DNA of 64,000 nucleotides from Pisaster brevispinus (Eukaryota > Echinodermata > Asteroidea > Forcipulatida > Asteriidae), in contig JAMKCF010000018.1 in NCBI GenBank assembly GCA_023634235.1, positions 4,679,474-4,743,473 of the forward strand, read 5' to 3'. Below, piece by piece: positions 61,701-64,000 of this stretch. The notes under the pieces were generated by a model. The model did not search any database. It worked only from the letters and a program-made list of their open reading frames with translations, and was not told the origin of the DNA. Position 1 is the first letter of the stretch, and each line of letters begins with the position of its first letter. A program made the translations under genes and the position numbers.

Positions 61701-63754
61701 CGAGCAGGTGTCTTTGTTTATCCAAGCTGTCCATTAGGGATTGGACCCTCGTTACTTCAGTCTCCATCTGCAGCCTTTCTTTAGTGCTGATTCCGTCCTA
61801 CGAGGTGAACCAAAATCATGTGATCAAGAATCCTTTATACCTACATTTCAACTAAAAGGTATGTCATGACTGAGCGGTCTGGTGCACCGGAGTTACAGAG
61901 GAAGGGAAATGACCAATTCATTTTTGTGATGCACTCATTTTCCAATTGATAGAGTCCACATGTGAGTGGGGGAATTTTTTTTTACAAACATTAAGTTAAA
62001 ATGGTGTAAATTGTAAACTGTATTTGCTACCCTTCCAGTGTAAGATTTGTCAATATCGAAAACATCTGATGACATCATTCCGAGAAAAATGGGTCTTTAC
62101 ATTCCAAGGAGGAATTTTTCATCAGCCAAAAAGTCAAATTCAAGGCAGTTTTCATTTAATATTATCGAAAGTCAGGAATTGACCTAACAGATCGACAGAT
62201 CGACAGCGAGATTGCCATACAAACAGAGACACAGATAGTGGACAAACTGATCAACTAACAAATTGACTTACAGGGAGATTGCCATACAAACAGAAACACA
62301 GACAGTAGACAAACTGATCAACAAACAGATTGACTTACAGGGCTCTTTGCACTTCGATTATGACGTCCCTCCAGTTTAGATCTCAACAGAGTCACCTCAA
62401 ACTCCATCTTTCCATTCTCAGCAGCTACTTCCTCCAGTTCCTTTTAATAAAAAAAAAAATTAGTAAAATAGTATTACCATGTTTTTTTCTACCTAATGCA
62501 GGGCTTGAATGTGTTACATTGGACTGCAGGCATGAGGCTTGTGATTTTATTGTCGGACCGGTAAACTCATCAGACAAGCCCATATTTTTTCAACTGAATA
62601 ACACTGAGTTCCTCACTCTGTAATATCTTGAACAGAAACACATTACACCATTCAAGCATTGACTTTGAGTCTGATAAACACCTTTCAATTCTATTGAGTA
62701 ATCAAGTATACTTAATACTCATACAGACAAATGAAATAAATCTACTCTTACATGTCTTAGCAAATGTTTTTTCCATTTTGATCCAAGTCTTGTAAAAAAC
62801 ATTCTGGCCCAGTCAACATTTTGAGCTACAAGCCCTTTGGTCTTGTGGAATTTATAATAATAATAATAATAATAATGGCTTCTTATATAGCACTCATATT
62901 CGTCACTCAGTGTCACTCATGGCGCTCCAACAGTCAGTATATTTCCTGCAAGGTATGTGGAGCTACGTTTTGCAGTATAAAACCTATTCCTGTACATAGC
63001 ACCATGTAATGGTTTACAAGGTGCTGTGGCGCAATATGCTGCCAATCAAACCAGGGGGCGATTTCACAAAGATAGTCCTAACTTAGGACTAGTCCTAGGA
63101 GTTATCAAAAACTTAAGGCTAGTCCTAAGTTAGGACGAGTAACTCGCTCTAACTCGAGATAAGACTAGTCTTAACTCTTTGTGAAATCCACCCCAGGAAC
63201 ACCGGGGCGAACCCCTTCTCTTTTCGATACGTGCACTGGGTTCTTTTACAAGCATTACACAACACACAGGTTCGGCTTTAAGTCCCATTCGAAGGACGCA
63301 GCAATAACGGTTAAGTTTCTTGCCTAAGGACACAAGTGTCACGTCCCGGACTTGAACCCACACTCTGCTAATCAGAAACACCAGAGCTTGAGTCTGGTGC
63401 TCTTATCTGCTCGGCCACTACTTTTCCTCAAAATACAGGCTCTGTTGCATTATACATGATTGAAGTCATATCTTTACCAATGTCCTAAGGAATCCTTACA
63501 TCTTTGGCAACATTCATGTTTACCTTTGTTCCGACCGCAAGTTGAGTCCGAACTTTGACCAGATCTCTCTCAAGACGATGTTGCTCGTATTCCATATCAG
63601 CGACCGCATCCGGCTCATCCCAATATTTATCCATCTGGCGTCCAAGACGGTCCAAAGAAGTCTCAATCCTATCTTTGTCTTCTTTGAGAAGTGACACGTG
63701 AGCAGACATCTCCTGTAACTTCTTATCTAGAGAGTACAGATGGTTTAACTTCTC
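40702..63754 (-). CDS. PLEKHA5/6/7: Gene C: PLEKHA5/6/7-family protein, C-terminal part (5' end outside window)
   Basis: Minus-strand coding exons: 63754-63524, 62440-62339, 61797-61662, 59909-59710, 59387-59165, 58651-58547, 57915-57797, 57214-57083, 54368 to an uncertain end (54164, 54110 or a stop at 54069), 50990-50826, 49895-49794, 47587-47448, 45829-45740, 42697-42671, 41526-41378 and 40760-40702 (TGA). Phases agree at every junction except 54368-exon/50990, where an exon may be missing. The first three exons form the family's coiled coil: the RLGRQMDKYWDEPDAV and EYEQHRLERDLVKVRTQL motifs match the vertebrate PLEKHA7 pattern I recall. Then come Ser/Pro-rich disorder (VIPGSPMRRTRSVPD), VIPERYISEDDEEERTLSPE and a basic C-terminal coiled coil. 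The family links adherens junctions to microtubules. WW and PH domains would lie upstream, beyond 64000. Confidence 0.85.
40761..41377 (-). other. Last intron of gene C
   Basis: No repeat family or second gene seen. The acceptor feeding the last exon is caatcttgacag (ends 40761). The phase join gives KVMAG-VRSMKISSGTPP. Confidence 0.6.
41527..42670 (-). other. Intron of gene C, nothing specific seen
   Basis: Low-copy looking intron sequence with a C-rich stretch near 41795. No exon or repeat family identified. Confidence 0.4.
42740..42775. repeat. (GA)n microsatellite upstream of a gene C microexon
   Basis: An agagagag run on the plus strand is a CT-rich pyrimidine tract on the gene C strand, 45-70 nt upstream of the inferred 27-nt exon acceptor. 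Confidence 0.6.
43270..43905. repeat. 25-bp G-rich minisatellite, ~24 copies
   Basis: Unit gggtaagagtttgggtacta plus gggta. Two alternating variants, 'gagttt...aggcta' and 'gagatt...agggta', give a ~50-bp higher-order step over much of it. GGG runs at loops of 2-9 nt allow G-quadruplexes on the plus strand, which is the template strand of gene C. Intronic. Confidence 0.88.
43911..44812. other. Intron of gene C, low complexity only
   Basis: C-rich stretch (44250-44320), a G run at 44563-44573 and an oligo-A stretch near 44670. No exon recognised. Confidence 0.4.
44813..45009. mobile_element. MITE with gggcccaatttcat terminal inverted repeats
   Basis: gggcccaatttcataaagcc at the left and ctctatgaaatgaagccc at the right, with gctaagcaa / ttgcttagca-type interior strings. 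It is an orientation-reversed relative of 8187-8383. Confidence 0.75.
45010..45739. other. Intron of gene C, low-complexity A/C-rich
   Basis: Contains caaaccaaac-type runs (45365-45480) and a C run at 45634-45646. No gene or repeat family recognised. Confidence 0.4.
46190..46690. repeat. ~52-bp tandem repeat, 6-8 copies
   Basis: The landmark acacatccagtggtttacaa followed by cactttttcctggttttcca recurs near 46436, 46489, 46541, 46593 and 46645. Degenerate copies lie upstream to about 46190. Intronic in gene C. The long plus frame over it is a by-product. Confidence 0.8.
47255..47405. repeat. acaccc-type low-complexity array
   Basis: acacaccctaaaac / acacaccctgacac words repeat irregularly in the intron just 3' (gene sense) of the exon 47587-47448. 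On the gene C strand this is a GT/GGG-rich intron start. Confidence 0.6.
47588..49082 (-). other. Intron of gene C, no exon seen
   Basis: Several open frames on the plus strand (47662-47928, 48602-48838) lack splice-site support or recognisable domains. The string actggcccgacactaa at 60890 is related to actggcccaaggctaag at 48470, so a dispersed repeat covers about 48420-48540. Confidence 0.4.
49083..49450. mobile_element. TTAA-type MITE (family Q), reversed
   Basis: ttaaagggaaggtatacgtt at the left and ctttggttc-complement plus tatatgttccctt at the right, with the core tgcgtggacataaccgct in reverse. About 370 bp. It lies in the intron between gene C exons 49895-49794 and 47587-47448. Confidence 0.75.
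49905..50295. repeat. Polypurine array forming a gene C acceptor tract
   Basis: Units such as gtaggaggagcaaggagtag and gccaggaataggaagagca repeat for ~390 bp with almost only purines. On the gene C strand it is a pyrimidine array ending cctcttcctctctcttcag at the acceptor of exon 49895. It lacks stops in three minus frames, which explains the long overlapping ORFs. It could form triplex (H-DNA). Confidence 0.88.
50484..50680. repeat. 27-bp tandem repeat, ~7 copies
   Basis: Unit gttaccatagtaatgactga plus tgagtac. As 27 is nine codons, frames stay open on both strands (MTDEYVTIV-type). It is intronic, 146-342 bp downstream (gene sense) of the donor at 50826. Confidence 0.85.
50991..54068 (-). 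other. Large intron of gene C, unexplained phase gap
   Basis: Exon 50990-50826 requires phase 0, while both GT donors in the exon at 54368 give phase 1. An unrecognised small exon may lie here, or the 54368 exon may be an alternative terminal exon. Contains an (AATA)n microsatellite at 51535-51565 and the 89-bp repeat at 52832-53099. Confidence 0.4.
52832..53099. repeat. 89-bp tandem repeat, three copies
   Basis: taaaatactcctccttgaga ... aaacaacatcccacagattc repeats at about 52832, 52921 and 53010 with few differences, so the expansion is recent. No splice site of gene C lies at it. Confidence 0.88.
54069..54368 (-). other. Gene C Ser/Arg-rich exon with polyglutamine, possible alternative 3' end
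   Basis: Starts PKSRSPSLRHIRSARSQTL in phase 0 after a strong ctcttcctctcag acceptor. It contains (CAG)n coding seven Gln (about 54200-54220) and RRHTFSGNPLG. It stays open for 99 codons to a TAA at 54071-54069. Internal donors GTAACC (after 54164) and GTAACT (after 54110) are possible but give phase 1. It may therefore be an alternative last exon ending PPEMHN. Confidence 0.65.
54687..54905. mobile_element. Palindromic MITE with tRNA-like core
   Basis: Left caccgatgtgaaacactgta and right taatacacatcggtgt are inverted. The inner pair aaatcacttggctgcttggg / cccgagtgatttgcc is also inverted. Core ggtgggatttgaacacatga resembles 23385-23405. Confidence 0.65.
55512..55674. mobile_element. Foldback MITE, ~160 bp
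   Basis: taaagcccggttgatacttc at the left and gaaagtatgagctgggctta at the right are inverted near-matches. Inner aaattttgc / gcgaaac pairing. Intronic in gene C, non-coding. Confidence 0.65.
55768..56040. mobile_element. MITE with agctcggcccttcc ends
   Basis: Left agctcggcccttccttggca plus aaacagc; right gctgtttcgccatggaaggg plus ccaagct. These are inverted near-matches around ~220 bp of non-coding core. Confidence 0.65.
56325..56410. repeat. 27-bp tandem repeat, three copies
   Basis: tatgtgactgatgagagttc plus taggtgt repeated at about 56326, 56353 and 56380. Intronic. Confidence 0.85.
56411..57082 (-). other. Intron of gene C with dispersed-repeat debris
   Basis: 56760-56830 (cagtgagggcgctatttgag, gcaaggggtttattgc) shares strings with 58070-58095 and, reversed, with 23590-23610. 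No exon before the one ending at 57083. Confidence 0.45.
58000..58230. repeat. Dispersed repeat with gaggtcaatgagggcgctat
   Basis: Shares gtcaatgagggcgctatttg with the element near 56765 and with reversed copies at 23600 and 23890. Class not determined. Confidence 0.45.
58800..59155. mobile_element. TTAA-type MITE (family Q) next to a gene C donor
   Basis: ttaaagagaacatatacctt at the left, core gtccacgcaggaagaataat, ending aagagtgattaccaa at about 59152. The last terminal repeat is missing, and the donor of exon 59165 (GTAGGA at 59164) follows within about ten bases. Confidence 0.75.
60110..60445 (+). pseudogene. CR1/L2-like LINE 3' end
   Basis: Frames read GWNGLPHSIRALQT and LKAHLFKEHF, the closing motif of CR1/L2-type reverse transcriptases. 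They are followed by a 3' tail ending gaagacgtc and (ATT)n at 60420-60440. Everything 5' is lost. Intronic in gene C. Confidence 0.65.
60540..60825 (+). pseudogene. Second CR1/L2-like LINE 3' tail
   Basis: Begins with gctttgaaaacacacctgtt (ALKTHLF) and ends gtgaggcgctcaatgaatct plus (ATT)n at 60810-60825. It is a short 5'-truncated copy. Confidence 0.6.
61115..61535 (-). mobile_element. tRNA-derived SINE (family L), minus orientation
   Basis: ggcttcttatatagcgttca, ggaacaccggggcgaatccc, tcttgcttaaggacacaagt, ggactcgaacccacactctg, head tcggccacgacacacc. It is nearly full length, in the intron before (gene sense after) exon 61797-61662. Confidence 0.8.
62205..62345 (-). repeat. ~67-bp duplication of a gene C splice donor
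   Basis: gattgccatacaaacag...tgatcaac...ttgacttacaggg is present twice (about 62210-62275 and 62277-62343). On the gene strand each copy contains CCCT|GTAAGTCAAT. The real donor is at 62338, the duplicate at about 62270. The duplicate lies in the intron. Confidence 0.8.
62850..63420 (-). mobile_element. tRNA-derived SINE (family L) carrying a nested MITE
   Basis: Tail (AAT)n at 62855-62875, ggcttcttatatagcactca, then the body is interrupted at 63055 and resumes at 63195 with aggaacaccggggcgaaccc. The tRNA head is at 63340-63420. It lies in the intron between gene C exons 63524 and 62440. Confidence 0.8.
63055..63196. mobile_element. ~135-bp MITE nested in a SINE
   Basis: Ends gcgatttcacaaagatagtc and ctctttgtgaaatccac are inverted. 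The inside is a series of tcctaacttaggactagtcc palindromes. ccagg occurs on both sides, consistent with a short target duplication. Confidence 0.8.
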
Positions 63755-64000
63755 CTGTACAGTTACAAAAAAGGAGATTTGAATAAACCTTCAACCTCTC
63801 ACTTTGAATGTTTGATGAGATAAAAAAAAAATGATAAGAAATAAAGGAGTACAAAGCAGGCAGTTTGGGAGACAGAAATTAAATAAACGTAGCGGTTGAT
63901 CACTGTACTGTACGGGAAGTATCATCAACATAATATATCAAGTAAAAAACAACAAGAGAAAGAGACTGGGTAACTTTTAAATAATTTTTGGTAAAACAAA
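63755..64000 (-). other. Gene C intron at the right edge
   Basis: AT-rich intron upstream of exon 63754. No further exon is visible before the window ends. Confidence 0.55.

Larger units (their letters stand above)
61662..63754 (-). other. Gene C exons 1-3 in window: family coiled coil
   Basis: 77 + 34 + 45 codons of heptad-like sequence: EKLNHLYSLDKKLQEMSAHV, DRIETSLDRLGRQMDKYW, ENGKMEFEVTLLRSKLEG, RLQMETEVTRVQSLMDSLDK. In vertebrate PLEKHA5/6/7 the equivalent segment follows the PH domain at a distance and mediates partner binding. The acceptor at 63755 shows at least one more exon to the right. Confidence 0.85.

Overview
The window is animal nuclear DNA: AT-rich, intron-rich, full of short transposon-derived repeats, and without bacterial operon structure. 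The tRNA-derived SINEs ending in (ATT)n, the TTAA-flanked MITEs and the CR1/L2-like LINE tails look to me like an echinoderm, most likely a sea star. That assignment is from memory of similar repeats, not from a search. Exons were called by eye from splice sites and codon phase.

Layout. (1) 1-2100 is gene-poor and carries a decayed ~190-bp tandem repeat. (2) Gene A, minus strand, 2101-4055 coding with a 5' UTR exon at about 5423-5550, encodes a 287-residue acidic protein I do not recognise. (3) A compact divergent promoter at about 5423-5798 has a YY1-type site and an NRF1-type site. (4) Gene B, plus strand, runs from about 5745 to beyond 32998. Its 28 coding exons join with consistent phase into a 1106-residue protein with two calponin-homology (CH) type domains followed by about ten ankyrin repeats. 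(5) A 55-bp satellite with higher-order structure fills 34330-38755 between the convergent 3' ends of genes B and C. (6) Gene C, minus strand, 63754 down to 40702, is the C-terminal two thirds of a PLEKHA5/6/7-family protein. Its WW/PH end lies beyond the right edge of the window.

The most unusual signal is that minisatellites repeatedly include or abut splice junctions of genes B and C. The donor at 9677 is repeated in an array whose first copies are 72 bp and in frame. The acceptor plus exon start at 26756 is repeated seven times upstream as 76-bp units. The acceptor at 25362 sits at the end of an array made partly of its own exon start. A donor of gene C is duplicated at 62338/62270, and another acceptor of gene C has a ~390-bp purine/pyrimidine array as its pyrimidine tract. 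The introns also hold SINEs (two of which reach splice acceptors), MITEs, foldback elements and LINE 3' ends, several of them nested.

Functionally, gene C belongs to a family of junction and microtubule scaffold proteins, and gene B combines CH-type and ankyrin modules that usually mean cytoskeletal scaffolding. No functional link between the three genes can be read from the sequence. I saw no convincing functional tRNA, rRNA, CRISPR array or bacterial gene.
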